A DNA stretch of 64,000 nucleotides from Ophiostoma sp. CBS 140.51 (lineage: Eukaryota; Ascomycota; Sordariomycetes; Ophiostomatales; Ophiostomataceae): NCBI GenBank assembly GCA_029298735.1, contig JANSLP010000124.1, positions 22,218 through 86,217 of the forward strand, given 5' to 3'. How positions within the stretch are numbered: the stretch's first letter is position 1; the number at the start of each line of letters is the position of its first letter. Under the pieces are notes generated by a model. That model had not been told where the DNA came from. It saw only the letters and a list, made by a program, of their open reading frames with translations, and made no database searches. A program made the position numbers and the translations under genes. Positions 8,144-19,885 of the stretch are shown here, piece after piece.

Positions 8144-10619
8144 ATGGCCACCCTCGACAGCAATACACGACGGCCTCCGCGCGCCACGGCGGCCAAGAGC
8201 ATGGCCCGGTCGTGCCAGTTTTGCCGCAGGCGCAAGATCAAGTGCGACACGCGGCGGCCGACGTGCGGATCGTGTGTGATTCACGGGCGGGACTGTTACT
8301 ACGAAGCGGCAAGGTGGCAGTCGGCGACAACCACAACAGCAGCTGGTCGGGCGCAACAGCAACGGAGGGGCTCAACAGATAGCGGTGTCGTTGCTCGCGA
8401 TGCCCGCCGTGAACGGCAAGCTGTTGATGTCCTTCTACAACTGAAGAACGCCGACCCAGAGAAGCGCAACCGCATCCTCGATGCCATTACCCAGGACGGC
8501 AGCCGGCTGGATATCTTTGAGGAGGAGGACAACGACAATGACAATGGCAACGATGACGACACGTCAATGACCAATGGCGACGATGCGACAGACCATACGT
8601 CGGTCACAGCTGTGGTAGTGGCAGCGAGCAGTCCAATGACACCAACAAGACCGCCGTCGAACCGGCCCAGTCCTTTCCGGCCCCGGCCTGCAAGAGCGTT
8701 TGTCCATAGTCCTCGGCAGTACGTCCCAGAAGTGCGAGACGGGGCACAGGATGACGGCGTCGGCGACCAAGACGACAACGGTAGCCTGTCAGACGGTGAT
8801 GACGGTGAGACAACACCCAATGTCAACGAGTTTTTTTTCTGTCGACGAGAGCGGCCGCTTGGATGTCTTTGGTCCGAGTTCACTGCGACATGCGGCTACA
8901 GAGACCACCCCGACAAACACAGCAGATACTGCAAAAGCTGCGCAGGACCAACTGGTCTGGCGGCATACTCTTGTGGGAAGTGCTGCCCTCGAACGCCAGC
9001 GCGAGTACAGCCTGGGCCACCTGCCCACCATCCGCGGACTACCAGCCGATCTGGTTCTGCATCTCCTCAACCTCCACTGGAACAGGCAACACCACACATA
9101 TTTCTTGACCTACCGTCCAGCTTTTATGAGGGAATTGGTCGATGGTGGCGCCTACTGTACAGACTTGCTATTTTATGCCACATTGGCTTGCTCCAGCAAA
9201 TACTCGGAACGGCCCGAAGTACGCGATATCCCATCCGATCCGACAACAGCTGGCCGGAGGTTCTTTGCAAAGTGTGATGCACTGCTTGTCCAGGAAGGTG
9301 TTCTGAGCCACTCGAGGTTGCCGACTGTCATCTCACTTCTTATGTTGGGCTCGGCGTTCAATGCACAGGGACAAACATCAAAAGCGTGGCTGCACACAGG
9401 ACATGCTTTGAGAATGGTCTTTGATCTGGGACTGCACTTGGATGCCGCTCTCCCACCAGGCCAACATGGAAGCAGTACGCCAGAACAACTTGAGATTCGT
9501 AGACGGGTATTCTGGGGCGCCTTTATCTGTGACAAGCTGCAGAGTCTGTCGCTCGGCCGGCCTCCAACGATCCAGCTGCGCGACGCTGCCCATGTATCCC
9601 GCGACTTGCTCGACACCTACGAAGAGCTCGAGCTGTGGACACCCTACATTGATCATCAAAATCCACACTACATTGGCGCCAATCTTCCGCTAACGCCCAC
9701 TTACGCTGTATCGACATTCCAGCACTTTTGTGGCCTCACCAAGATCATCACCAAGATCACGACCACGATCTATGTGGTGGGTGCCACAGCCGAGAAAGCC
9801 AACACGCACCTGCACACTATTGATCGTGCTTTGCAGCGGTGGTACGCCAACTTACCGTCATATCTGGCGTTTGAGCCATGGAAGCAACCGTCTTCACCTA
9901 CAAAAGGCAATGCTCTCATTCCACCCCATATCATCTTGCTGGCGATGCTCTACCACGCCGTCACCATCTTGCTGCACCGCCCGTTCATCTCCAACAGCCA
10001 CCTCAAACCAAATACGATCCTCAAAGACTCGTGGAAGAAATGTTCAGTGGCTGCCCACAACATTACTAGTCTGGTTCTTGCCTACCAAACAATGCATCCA
10101 CTGAGAAGGGCACAATATCTGGTGAGCTACTGTGTCTATGTGGCCTGCACCATTCACGTGCAAAACATTGCAACCATGTCGACCGACGCAGACAAGGAGA
10201 AGGACACATCGCTACTCCATATACTGCATGTCTGTCTTGACGCACTAGACGAGCTGGCCGTGCCCAACAGCGGCACCTCCCACCCGGCCAAGATTATCCG
10301 CAAACTTATGCAGCAGCACGGCATCGAGAGGAGCCAAGGCACTCAGACGGTCACTGCCCTCCAAGAGGTCGTCCCCCATCTTGCCTCGCCGCCACCTCTT
10401 CAACTGGGCTCTTTCGGCTACGGAAACACCGATACGAACGCGAACATGAACGTGAACATGAACATGCATTGGTCACCCGACTACGATGGCATGAGCGAGA
10501 TGATGCCGTTTGTTGACTTTGCACCGGACAACCATGACTTGCTGTTTGGCTACATGGACGACTCGCTGGCACAGCTGGTGTCCCCCAACGGAGGTTTCCT
10601 CGGACAGGCAGAACAATAA
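8144..10619 (+). CDS. Zn2Cys6 transcription factor with fungal_trans domain; frame change near 8.8 kb
   Basis: The ATG at 8144 opens a protein with a textbook Zn2Cys6 cluster at residues 24-51 (Cys 24, 27, 34, 41, 44, 51). An acidic Asp/Asn-rich linker follows. The C-terminal two thirds, in another frame from about 8,831, carry a fungal-specific transcription factor domain: the ligand-binding-like region LVLHLLNLHWNRQHHTYF, and SLLMLGSAFNAQGQTSKAWLHTG followed by RRRVFWGAFICDKLQSLSLGRP. The two parts connect either by removing one T from the T8 run at 8831-8838 (824 residues), or by a 112-nt intron from GTACGT at 8719 to AG at 8830 (787 residues; no good branch site, weak GAG acceptor). The interrupted stretch reads as normal acidic coding sequence, so I lean to a one-base indel or sequence error. 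It is convergent with the GH95 gene, 65 bases away, and is a candidate regulator of the block. Confidence 0.85.
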
Positions 10620-10684
10620 ATATGTAGATTTAATAATGTAGTATTAATTTCAAACTTATTTGTTCATCTATGATCATTTTACAT

Positions 10685-13066
10685 CTACCACGCACCCGAC
10701 AGTGTCACAGACTGACCTGGCTGGAGCGTCACCGTAATCTCACCCGATCCGCTCTGCAGTCTCGCGGACGGAATACGCACCGTCCGTGCCTGTGCCTCTG
10801 CCACATTGGACGACAGCGACAGCACAGCCTCGACCAGCTTGCCATCCTTCCACTGCAGAGAATCGACCGTGACACCGCCACGTGCCCGCAGGCCACGCAC
10901 ACTGCCACCCTTTTCCCAGGCTGGCAGGAGTGTGGGCAGCAGGTCAATCTTGTCCCCGTCATGGCTTTGGAGGAGCATCTCGGCGACGGCCGCCGTGAAC
11001 CCGAAATTGCCGTCAATCTGGAAGGGCGGGTGCGTCGTGAACAAGCTGTTGAGCACCAGCGCGCCCAGCATCTTTTGGATACCCGCCTGGGCGGCCTCGG
11101 CGTCGCGCAGACGCGCGTACTGGCACAGGATCCACGCAAGACTCCAGCTGGTGTGGCCGCCGCCGCCAGCGAGACGGCGCTGCAGCGTGACCCGCGCGGC
11201 ATTTTTCAGAGCGTCCGTATCCAAAGAATTGCCCGGATACAGGCCCCACAAGTGGGAAATGTGGCGGTGGCCGGGCTCAGCCTCTTCGACGTCGTCCTTC
11301 CACTCCATGACCTGGCCGTGCTGGCCGATTTGCGGGGTGGGCAGTTTGGCGAGCACGCCTGCGAAGTCGGCCGCCGGTGTTTCCACATCAAGCAGCTGGC
11401 CGGCCTCGACCACGGCCTTGAAGAGCTCCGTCAGAATCTGGCCGTCCCAGGCCGGACCGGCGGCAATGGACGCTACTGTCTGGGTGCCCAGGACATAGTA
11501 TGAGTTCTCGGCCGATGAGGAGGGGCTGGTAATCAGCTTGCCGTCGCGTTCCACAAGGAAATCGACAAAGAAAAGTGCGGCACTGGCCATGAGCGGGTAC
11601 GCGCGCTTCAAAAACTCCAAGTCACGGCCAAACTTGTAGTGCTCCCACAAATGGGTCATGAACCAGGCGCCCGACAGGTTCCAAAACGAGCACTGCGGCG
11701 CGTCATCCTGCGGGGCTGTGTCGGCCCAAATGTCCGTGTTGTGGTGCATCACCCAGCCGCGGCAGCCGTACATGTCCTGGGCGGTGCGGGTGCCTCGTTT
11801 CGCGACTCTCTCTAGGAAATGGAACAACACCTCATGGGCCTCCGGCAGGTTGGTGACCTCGGCGGGCCAGTAGTTCATCTGGATGTTGATGTTGATGGTG
11901 TACTTGGAGCCCCACACGGGCATATGGTCGCGGTTCCAGATGCCCTGGAGGTTGGCCGGCAAGCCCGAAAGCGAGCAGCTAATCAACAAGTAACGGCCAA
12001 AGTGGAAGAGCAGGGCCGACAGGCCATTGTCAATGTTGCCGGCCTTGACATTGCTGATGCGCTGGTCGAGGGGGACAAGCGCTTGACTTTTAGTGTCAGA
12101 GCTGGGCTCCAACTGCAGCTCCACACGGTCGTAGAGTGCACTAAACGAGGCGACGTGGGCATCGCGCAGCTGCTGCCACGATTTCTGTGCGGCCGCAGCC
12201 AGGCGGTCTTGCACAGCACCGCCGGCACTCGGGTTGCGGAAGGTCGTCTCGCCCGAAATCAGGACGACGACACGGCTGCCGGCCTTGGCTGACACGGTAA
12301 TGTGCGCACCCGACGTGTCGACCTCGCTCTTGTTGTCACCATCTTCCACAAAGACACGTACACCCAGCGCATACTCGACCGCACCGCCGCCGCCCATGCT
12401 GCCCGTAATCATTTGGCCAGCATCAACCTCAACGTGGGTGTCGAAACGCTGGTTGATGGCACGGTCCCACTCGGGGTGGTCGCCTCTGTTCAACCGAATC
12501 TTGAATTGTATGGGGGCATCCTCCGAGGTGATGCTGGCTACCATGACCTGGTCGGTGACACTGGAAAAGATTTCGCGGCGGTGGTGCGCACCGCCAAACT
12601 TGTAGTCGACCGAGGCAATGCCCGTGTGCAGGTCCAGCTGGCGGCGGTACTCGGTCGGCGATTTGGTCAGGTCGTGGGAAAACAAATTTTCAAACATAGG
12701 GATACCCGAAACACGGATATCGTCGCCGGCCGGGTCCTGGCCGTGACCAAACGTCAGGTAGACATCGCCCAGAGGCTCGTAGTGCCGGAGCGAGCGTGGG
12801 CGGCTCGTCATGGACTTGAGGACGAGTGCTTCGGCCTCGCGCATCTTGTTGGCATCAATGAGCTCCCGAATTCTGGGGAGGCTTTCTTTGGCCAACGGGT
12901 TGACACGCTCTTGCGGGCCGCCGTACCACACCGAGTCCTCATTGATCCAGAGGCGCTCGACGTCCGTCGTGCCGCGGACCATGGCGCCGAGCCGGCCGTT
13001 GCCAATGGGCGTGGCATCGTCCCAGAGGTTGGCCGGCTTGTCGTAGTAGAGTGTGTGTTCAGCCAT
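10685..13066 (-). CDS. GH95 alpha-L-fucosidase
   Basis: A single exon giving 793 residues. I chose the ATG at 13066 ([20 protein letters not shown]) because the conserved N-terminal domain begins there; an in-frame extension to 13279 is Pro/Ser-rich and looks like leader. GH95 enzymes release alpha-1,2-linked and related L-fucose (some act on L-galactose) with inversion. Family landmarks in order are [13 protein letters not shown] with [13 protein letters not shown] (residues about 20-50), the Asn-rich [12 protein letters not shown] strand (about 390-400) supplying the Asn that activates water, the acid Glu in [10 protein letters not shown] (about 519), and the Asp in [16 protein letters not shown] (about 684). 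No secretion signal is visible, so it may work inside the cell on imported fucosides or leave by an unconventional route. It lies between two regulators and three kilobases from the L-fuconate dehydratase, which fits L-fucose release. Confidence 0.9.
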   Translation of the reverse strand: MAEHTLYYDKPANLWDDATPIGNGRLGAMVRGTTDVERLWINEDSVWYGGPQERVNPLAKESLPRIRELIDANKMREAEALVLKSMTSRPRSLRHYEPLGDVYLTFGHGQDPAGDDIRVSGIPMFENLFSHDLTKSPTEYRRQLDLHTGIASVDYKFGGAHHRREIFSSVTDQVMVASITSEDAPIQFKIRLNRGDHPEWDRAINQRFDTHVEVDAGQMITGSMGGGGAVEYALGVRVFVEDGDNKSEVDTSGAHITVSAKAGSRVVVLISGETTFRNPSAGGAVQDRLAAAAQKSWQQLRDAHVASFSALYDRVELQLEPSSDTKSQALVPLDQRISNVKAGNIDNGLSALLFHFGRYLLISCSLSGLPANLQGIWNRDHMPVWGSKYTININIQMNYWPAEVTNLPEAHEVLFHFLERVAKRGTRTAQDMYGCRGWVMHHNTDIWADTAPQDDAPQCSFWNLSGAWFMTHLWEHYKFGRDLEFLKRAYPLMASAALFFVDFLVERDGKLITSPSSSAENSYYVLGTQTVASIAAGPAWDGQILTELFKAVVEAGQLLDVETPAADFAGVLAKLPTPQIGQHGQVMEWKDDVEEAEPGHRHISHLWGLYPGNSLDTDALKNAARVTLQRRLAGGGGHTSWSLAWILCQYARLRDAEAAQAGIQKMLGALVLNSLFTTHPPFQIDGNFGFTAAVAEMLLQSHDGDKIDLLPTLLPAWEKGGSVRGLRARGGVTVDSLQWKDGKLVEAVLSLSSNVAEAQARTVRIPSARLQSGSGEITVTLQPGQSVTLSGAW

Positions 13067-13569
13067 GTTAGGTGGGGAGAGGGAGGAAGGAGTGTTGAGT
13101 AAGAAGATGGGAGGATAGGGCTGGAGTGTTGCTGGGAAGAAGGGTCTTGGATGTTCACAGTTGAAAAAAGTACTGATCCTGACGTCCCTCGTTATCAACA
13201 AATATCCTCCACGAACTGACAGGTGCCCAGTGACATACCCCGCACGAACACGTCTCCGATCGAAGTCAGGATGGACCAAAAAGAAAAGACAAAAGAAGGG
13301 GGCTCTGGATCAACATGACGATGGTGGATGCCAAGGAGTGGAGACCAGGAACTACTAAGAAACTACGAGACGGTTAATTGAAATGGGCCGTCAAGGCTAA
13401 CAATTACGAGGCGGATATTTAAGCAGAAGACTAACACCCGAAATGAACCGGCCTGAATGAAGCGACGTCTGCTGGAGATATTTCCGTGAATTACGAGCAC
13501 GGCAAATCTCTGGTAATTGATGTCGTGAATCATGAGTACAATTATTTACAATTATGTATTACATTTTAT
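13067..13569. other. Promoter region of the GH95 gene
   Basis: 503 bases between the GH95 start and the 3' end of the XlnR-like gene. It contains a GGCTAA hexamer at 13395-13400, the core of XlnR-type sites, about 330 bases before the GH95 ATG. A hexamer is expected by chance every couple of kilobases, so this is weak evidence. Confidence 0.35.
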
Positions 13570-15875
13570 TTACACAGCCAGACCCGTAAATCCATTGCTC
13601 CACCGGTACAGAGACAGCGCGCGCCGTCGCGCTTGGCTCTCGTCGACGTGCGACGCGTTGCCCACATGGCGCACATGGACATGTCGGACATTGCGCACGC
13701 TGTTGAGAGTGGACCGCAGGGCTTTGCGGAACTGCTTTTGGAACTCCGTGTTGAGCGTCACGACACACACCTCGTGGGCGCGAATGATGGTCTCGCAGGC
13801 GCGCTCAACCGATTCGTTGAGGCCGACTTGCGGCATTCTGTCGGCAAACAGGAGCAAAATAAAGCTGCCATGCAGCAAATAGATGCCAAACAAGTACGGC
13901 ATAAACGCCAACTCTGGATCGCACCGCAGAATTCGGGACACGGCATCCGATGCGGCAATGGAGTGGGCGGCGCACTTATTGAAGCCGGCCGACGAGATCC
14001 AGCCGTCCTTATTTTCGAGCATACTCACGGCATCCCATTTGCCATGAAGCAGGACGTGCAGGACATGCATGATGAACGTGCTGTAGGCCGTGACGAGACG
14101 AAGTTGTGTCTGTGAAGGGGACGACATGGAGAAGGACTCCGGGCTGGAGGCGTGTGGACTGTTGCTGCTGGCTTGTGGATCAAGGTCGGCCAAGCTGCGG
14201 GCGTAATCATCAAGGACAGATTCGACAAGTGCCGTGTTGCGCGTGTGGTTCTGGTCCTCGTCGAGCTCGTCGACCAAGTTGCGGCCAAAGCGTGGGTGGC
14301 ACTTTTGGCGATGCAACAGAATAACATCACCGAGGATGGTCATGAGTGGCAAGAAGTACTCGAAAAAGCCCGTACCGGTGGCCACGGTGGGTGGTCCAAA
14401 CAGTCGTGGACTCTGATGCGTGTTTGCCATCTCTGTATCTTGCATTGCCTCCCATGCTGCATCCGGCAGTGGACGATACAGCTGGCACTCGTCATCGAGG
14501 ATAGAGAGTGGCGAGTTGAAGGACAATCCGAGATGCCGGTCGAGACAGAAGAGCAGCCAAAAGACGCGTCGGTTCTCTTCCTGCACTTCGGCCACACTCA
14601 AACCCAACCGGGTCGCCATGCACGGCCGGCATTGGCACGTGGCATGCCGTGCGCAGGCAAACAGCACGGCCGCACTGTCGATGCTGTCACCGTCTTCATC
14701 ATCGTCACCGACAGATACGTCTTCTCGGTTAAGGCCCAATGACCTGGCCAACCTCAGTGCCTTGTCCCACCACCGGAAACAATCCGTCTTGCAGTCGCCG
14801 CCCGACACGACAATGGTGATGAGTATCAACACCAGCACATCGTCGATCCGTGGCCCCTCCTCGTCCCTGTTCTGCTCGTGCTCTTCAATCAACTGGAACA
14901 TGACTTGTCGCAAGTCCCCACAGACGCGTGCCTTTTGGCTTGGTAAGAGGAAGAGACTGTCGGCAGCTTGTGCACTCGTCCACAACATTGTTACCAGCAG
15001 GGCCGGACTTGTCCGTCGTGGATTGTCCTGCTTTAGGACGGACGACCTTCGCAGCACCCGTGTCAAGATGTATGGTGATGCACATTGGAACAGTGATCCG
15101 CCCGGCTCGACAAAGTAGAGTTGGAGGAGTTCACTAGCTAGGTCAGCATCGATGATGCGGTCGAGACGTGGCAGGACGGGTTCGAGGCAGGCAAAGCGAG
15201 GACGGGTAGGCCGTGAAGGTTGCGGAGGTGGTGGCCGTCGTGGAGTAGTAAAGGAGATGCGTCGGTCATCAGGAACGGCAGTGTGGGTAGCACTCGGCAG
15301 TGTGGCTAGAAGTGTGGCGGCAAGGTGAGACGGTGAGGCTTCCGTCGTCGAATGTGGACTGGGTCCATGTGAGCTCAGAGCCTGTGGGCTTGGACCTTCT
15401 CGGTAGCCCCAAAAGTATGGATCTGGTGCTGAGACTGTGTTTGTGCTCAAGATATCGGCCAATGCCGAGTTGTGACTGTGATTGTGGTTGTGTTCGTGGT
15501 CCGCCTCGGACGGCGTATCGTATCCGGCACTCTCTCGAGCAGTCCCATTCTGGAGTGGAAGACTTTGCCGCGGCTGTCCATTGCCGTTCTGTCCAGATCC
15601 AGGTCCAGATCCAGACACAGACCCAGGTTTGCGGCCTCGCTTTGCAACATGCCGCGCATAGTTGCAACTGCGACTGTATTCCTCGCAGCGACGGCTATTT
15701 CGTCAGTATGCTATATCCTCCTATCTCATGAAGGGCAGTGATGGACCTACCAAGGCTGCCGTCCATCACAGCGGGCTCGCAGACTGCTGCACGAGTCACA
15801 CGCACGCCGGGTTCTGCGGCGTCCTCCGACTACCGGACCTACATATACATGCTCATCGGCCGTATGCGTGGTCAT
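13570..15875 (-). CDS. XlnR/Xyr1-like Zn2Cys6 transcriptional regulator
   Basis: Two exons, 15751-15875 and 13570-15694, are joined across a 56-nt intron (GTAGGT donor, CTGAC branch, TAG acceptor) that splits the codon of Cys42; the product is 749 residues. The DNA-binding cluster spans residues 26-52 (Cys 26, 29, 36, 42, 45, 52), preceded by RRRTRR and followed by KRGRKPG. The middle is Ser/Pro/His-rich. The regulatory domain ends in blocks strongly reminiscent of XlnR/Xyr1, regulators of xylan and pentose use: FIMHVLHVLLHGKWD, FGIYLLHGSFILLL, IIRAHEVCVVTLNTEF and a terminal SLYRW--G-TGLAV. It is shorter than typical XlnR (about 900), so a paralog (for example of the ARA1 group) rather than the orthologue is likely. 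It is divergent from the L-fuconate dehydratase gene and next to GH95, which makes it the best candidate pathway regulator. Confidence 0.88.
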
Positions 15876-16833
15876 CTTGGAATCAATCCGTGAAACATTT
15901 GTCGGAAATGTGACAAATGAGATTTGTTGTGGGGAAAACGTGGAGATGCGGATGTCTGGGGGAAGGGGATGTGCGATGACTCTGGGATTACCCAGAAAAA
16001 CGTGGAAAACGCGGAGGAAAGAATTGGGCGCAGGGTATTTGGGTATTTGGGATATTCAGAGTATTTCTGAAATTCAGCGACGCATCACAAGCGTTGAGGA
16101 AGTACGGAGTACTGTGTAGGAACAGAAGACGGAAAGTTCCTAACCTCCTATTTCACGACGGCTAAATAAAAGGCGACGGGAAATAAAACCTCGCACCTCC
16201 GCATGACTATTGGCTTGTCTTTTGGGTTTCTCCACCAAAACCCCATCTCCTTGCCCCATTCTTCCATCTCTTGGCAGTCCTCATGGTCTCCCCAGTGAAT
16301 CGGGCATGGATCGGCCTCCGCACCAACAGCCTACGCGGGGCTTTTTCTACTTGGCGACGAGAATCCAGAATTCAGACGCTCTCAAAGACTTTTTGACTGA
16401 ATCTGCCAGCGGCAAAGCGCTTCCAACCGCCTTGAAAGGAGAAGGGAGGAGGCGCCTCGTGTCGGTTGACAGCCCTCGTGGACGCTGGCGCGTCACCAGG
16501 GGAAAAGAATTAGCCTGCCGACGGGATATTTCATCGTTCACACTTTTCAAAAGCATGTGCACCGTCCGCCTAATTTTTACGTCCGTTTAATTTCTGATCG
16601 CGACCCCAAACTTGTATGGAGACTTTCTTCAACGTCCTTCTTCGGGGCCCCTCATCAGGAGTTGTTCTTTATCGAAGCTCTTATCTTTGCGTCATTGTGA
16701 ATCATTGGGCTTGGAGACGTTTTTATATAGAATGTCGTAATGCTGTAGTATTAACTGGATCATCGTGTGTCTTGTTGACTTGTCTCAAGTAATTGTTGTT
16801 TACCAATTGTCGCATACTACCTCACAACGCACA
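15876..16833. promoter_or_regulatory. Divergent promoter, XlnR-like regulator / L-fuconate dehydratase
   Basis: 958 bases shared by two divergently transcribed genes. GGCTAA occurs at 16160-16165 and its complement TTAGCC at 16510-16515. A TATATAG lies at 16724-16730, about 105 bases before the dehydratase ATG. A 126-codon frame at 16210-16590 has no motifs and looks like chance. Confidence 0.5.
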
Positions 16834-18318
16834 ATGGTCGTCATTAAGAGCATCGCATCACGAGATGTGCGCACGCCGGTACTTTTCTGCACTTGAAACT
16901 AAAACAACGTTTGATCGCAAGCTCTAATCTGACCGTCGCCTTTCTGTAGACATCCCTCGACAAGACGGGATCCGATGGCATGAATTTGTCGCCCGACTAC
17001 TCAGCCGCCTTTTGCATCATCACGACCGACTCTGAATTCACGGGTCATGGCATGACTTTCACGATTGGCCGCGGCAATGAGCTGGTGTGCGGAGCCATTG
17101 ACTTGCTCGCACCGCTGGTGGTGGGCAAGCCGCTCGACGAGTTGACGGCGGACTGGGGCAAGACGTGGCGCTACCTGACGTCCGACTCGCAGCTGCGCTG
17201 GATCGGTCCGGACAAGGGCGTCATCCATCTGGCACTCGGTGCCTTGGTGAATGCGCTCTGGGACCTGTGGGCCAAGACTCTCGGAAAACCCGTCTGGAAA
17301 GTTGTGGCGGACATGACACCGGAAGAGGTCGTCAAGTGCCTCGATTTCCGGTACATTACGGATGCGTTGACGCCCGAGGAAGCTGTGGCGTTGTTGACGG
17401 AAGCGCGTGCAGGTCGTGAGGACCGCCTGGCCGAGGCCCTGCGGAACGAGGCTGTGCCCGCATACACAACGAGTGCTGGCTGGCTGGGCTACGGCGAGGA
17501 CAAGATGCGGTCCCTTTTGAAACAGACCGTCGCCGAGGGGTATCGGTATTTCAAGCTGAAGGTCGGAACCGACTTGGAAGAGGACCGGAAACGCCTAACG
17601 ATAGCACGGGAGGTGCTCGGCTACGACAAGGGAAACACATTGATGGTGGATGCCAACCAAGTGAGTCTCCCGCGCCCTTTACTTTTATTTCACATCACTA
17701 ACTCTACAGGTCTGGTCCGTCCCTGAGGCCATTGCGCATATGCAGGCCCTCGCCGAGTTCAAGCCCTGGTTCATCGAGGAGCCCACATCGCCAGACGACA
17801 TTTTGGGCCACGCCGCCATCCGTAAGGGTTTGGCCTACACGGCTCACGGTCCCATTGCCGTTGCGACGGGCGAAATGTGCCAGAACCGCATTGTGTTCAA
17901 ACAGCTGCTGCAGGCGGGTGCTATCGACGTCCTCCAGATTGATGCCTGTCGTGTCGGTGGCGTCAACGAAGTCTTGACAATTCTGCTGTTGGCTAAGAAG
18001 TTTAACGTGCCCGTCGTCCCTCATTCTGGTGGTATTGGCCTCCCCGAATACACCCAGCATTTGAGCACCATTGACTACATTGTCGTCAGCGGCCGCAAGA
18101 GCGTGCTGGAATACGTCGACCACCTACACGAGCACTTTGTCCACCCGTCACGCGTCGAGAATGGCCACTACGTCACTCCCCTGGCGGCCGGCTACAGTGT
18201 CGAGATGATACCGGAAAGCATGGGCCATTTTACCTATCCGGGCGAGAAGGGCAAGAGCTGGTGGCAGACAGAAGAAGCAAAGGAGGTCCTGTCCGCACCG
18301 CGTGTGCGGCCATTGTAG
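16834..18318 (+). CDS. L-fuconate dehydratase, enolase superfamily
   Basis: Three exons, 16834-16878, 16950-17660 and 17710-18318, with introns of 71 and 49 nt (GTACTT...TAG with CTAAT/CTGAC branch; GTGAGT...CAG with CTAAC branch), all phase 0. The product has 454 residues. It dehydrates L-fuconate to 2-keto-3-deoxy-L-fuconate using Mg2+. The barrel catalytic set is complete: K217-L-K219 in YFKLKVG, metal ligands D249 (MVDANQ), E275 (FIEEPTSPDD) and E307 (ATGEMCQNR), and the D330/H357 dyad (QIDAC, VPHSGG). The N-terminal capping segments DVRTP-TSL, GSDGMN-SPDYSAAF, FTIGRGNE and SDSQLRWIGPDKG are hallmarks of bacterial L-fuconate dehydratase and human ENOSF1. This is the most specific assignment in the block and anchors the L-fucose interpretation. 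The fungal L-rhamnonate dehydratase is a less good match. Confidence 0.9.
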
Positions 18319-18344
18319 ATGTGGGAAAATATATGCAAATGTTT

Positions 18345-18372
18345 AGAGAATAGAGAATAGAGAATAGAGAAT
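18345..18372. repeat. Heptanucleotide microsatellite (AGAGAAT)4
   Basis: Four perfect copies of a 7-base unit just after the dehydratase stop, in the 292-base convergent spacer (18319-18610) that otherwise holds AT-rich 3' untranslated sequence. Confidence 0.9.
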
Positions 18373-18610
18373 CAATTTCACAACGTATATACTACACACA
18401 TTCTTTGGCTTTTTCGTGTAGCGGAGAAGCATGCTGTGCTGCTTTACAATATGCCACACTGATTTTAGTGTCTCGAGATGAGTAAAACATAACATCATAT
18501 TCCATGTGGGATAAAACACAAGACAAAATGTAACTTGAGAATATGACAGGCTCAAGTACAACATGCTCTGTTGTCTATAATAAATTGTCTATGAAACTCT
18601 AATTCTTAGA

Positions 18611-19684
18611 TTAAATGGAAGAACGGACACTCTCTTCTGGTGCTCTCTTCCCGGACAGATCAAAGTCCACCCACTCGCCCAGCACGGCTCGGACACCGTC
18701 AAATAGTGGCTGGTCTCGTGCAAGAGCAGCAATGTCCAGCTCTGTGTACTGGTCCAGGGTTGGACTGGACGTAGTGACCATATCTGCCACTTTCAGAATC
18801 TGCTTCACGGTGGCCACGTTCTCTTCCAGATCTGACAGACTGCCAGCCCCAGTGATTGTCGTCACAGTAAAGCCATCTCGGCAATTCTGCATCGCCTTGG
18901 ACACGGCATACCGCAGAGCCAATGCTGCCAGTGTCTCCTTCTTGTCGCCCTCCACCCACTGTGCCGCCTGCTGGACAGCTACTCGCATGCCGGGTGGTGC
19001 CGGGTGCCAGTCGCCCGTCCGGCCCGTCGGGATGCCGCCGTTGCGCAGCAGACCAACCGCCAGTGGACTCGAACAAAAGACCGTGTTGACACCCGCCGCC
19101 CGGAACAGATCGAAGCCCCATTGCTCGGCCAAGGTGTTTTGCAGCGTCAGCTGGGCCCAGGTCTGGATAACGTCGAGAGGGCGGCCGAGCTTGTTGACGA
19201 CGGCCGTGGCCACGCGGGCAAGCTGGCGCATGTCGTGGCCGGAAATGCCGACACGGCGGATAACGCCGGCCTCTTGGAGGGAGAACAAAACTTCGACGGC
19301 GCCCGCGGCTTGTTCGAGTGAGACAAACTCGACGTCGTGGCAGAACACAACATCGAGGTATGACGTTTGGAAGCGTTCGAGGGACCGGGCGACCGATTGG
19401 CGGACCCAGGCCGGAGAGTAGTCAAACACGTGTTCCGAGAGTCGGCCGACCTTGGTCATGATGACCATGTCTTGGCGGGCATGGCGAGAAGTGATGGCCG
19501 GGTCGGCTAGGGCGGCACCGAGGAGCTGTTCGGAGGGCTCATAGTAAGGGGAGGTGTCGAACGTGCGGACTCCGAGGTCGAGGGCGCGCAGGAGGATATC
19601 GCGGACGGGCAAAGTCTCCGGGTTCTGGTGCAGCTGGTAGCTGAAGCCGGCACCGCCCATCACCAGCGGGGGTAGTGGTGCCAT
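18611..19684 (-). CDS. Aldo-keto reductase, D-arabinose/L-fucose dehydrogenase type
   Basis: A single exon of 357 residues from an ATG at 19684. The catalytic tetrad of the AKR fold is visible: D43 and Y48 (FDTSPYYEPSE), K78 (IMTKVGR) and H116 (VFCHDVEF). The N-terminus VMGGAGFSYQ with FDTSPYY groups it with yeast Ara2-type D-arabinose dehydrogenases and plant L-galactose dehydrogenases, not with xylose reductases. These enzymes oxidise the C1 hydroxyl of D-arabinose, L-fucose or L-galactose, which share ring stereochemistry, to the lactone with NAD(P)+. Its position beside the L-fuconate dehydratase (convergent) and the sugar porter (divergent) makes L-fucose 1-dehydrogenase the likely role, the first intracellular step. 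D-arabinose oxidation toward erythroascorbate is the main alternative. It is probably cytosolic; no targeting signal is seen. Confidence 0.85.
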   Translation of the reverse strand: MAPLPPLVMGGAGFSYQLHQNPETLPVRDILLRALDLGVRTFDTSPYYEPSEQLLGAALADPAITSRHARQDMVIMTKVGRLSEHVFDYSPAWVRQSVARSLERFQTSYLDVVFCHDVEFVSLEQAAGAVEVLFSLQEAGVIRRVGISGHDMRQLARVATAVVNKLGRPLDVIQTWAQLTLQNTLAEQWGFDLFRAAGVNTVFCSSPLAVGLLRNGGIPTGRTGDWHPAPPGMRVAVQQAAQWVEGDKKETLAALALRYAVSKAMQNCRDGFTVTTITGAGSLSDLEENVATVKQILKVADMVTTSSPTLDQYTELDIAALARDQPLFDGVRAVLGEWVDFDLSGKRAPEESVRSSI

Positions 19685-19857
19685 GATGGTTTGGGCGAGT
19701 TCGGTGAGGGCACAAGGAGGAGGACCAGTAAAATCAAGAATAAGAAATAGAGTGGAACAAGAAACGGGAGCAAAGGCACAAGGGGAAAGGGAATCGGGTC
19801 GAGGATCTTCTATGCACCACCATAGCTTGTTTCGCTCTTGCAGAACTGAGAGTCTCT

Positions 19858-19885
19858 GTTATGTGTTATGTGTTATGTGTTATGT
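19858..19885. repeat. Heptanucleotide microsatellite (GTTATGT)4
   Basis: Four perfect copies of a 7-base unit about 175 bases upstream of the AKR start. A different 7-base repeat of the same copy number flanks the other end of the same gene. Confidence 0.9.

Noticed and set aside
13067..13279. N-terminal extension of the GH95 protein by 71 residues
   Set aside because: The extension is Pro/Ser-rich with no signal peptide or family similarity. The conserved GH95 start begins at the ATG at 13066.
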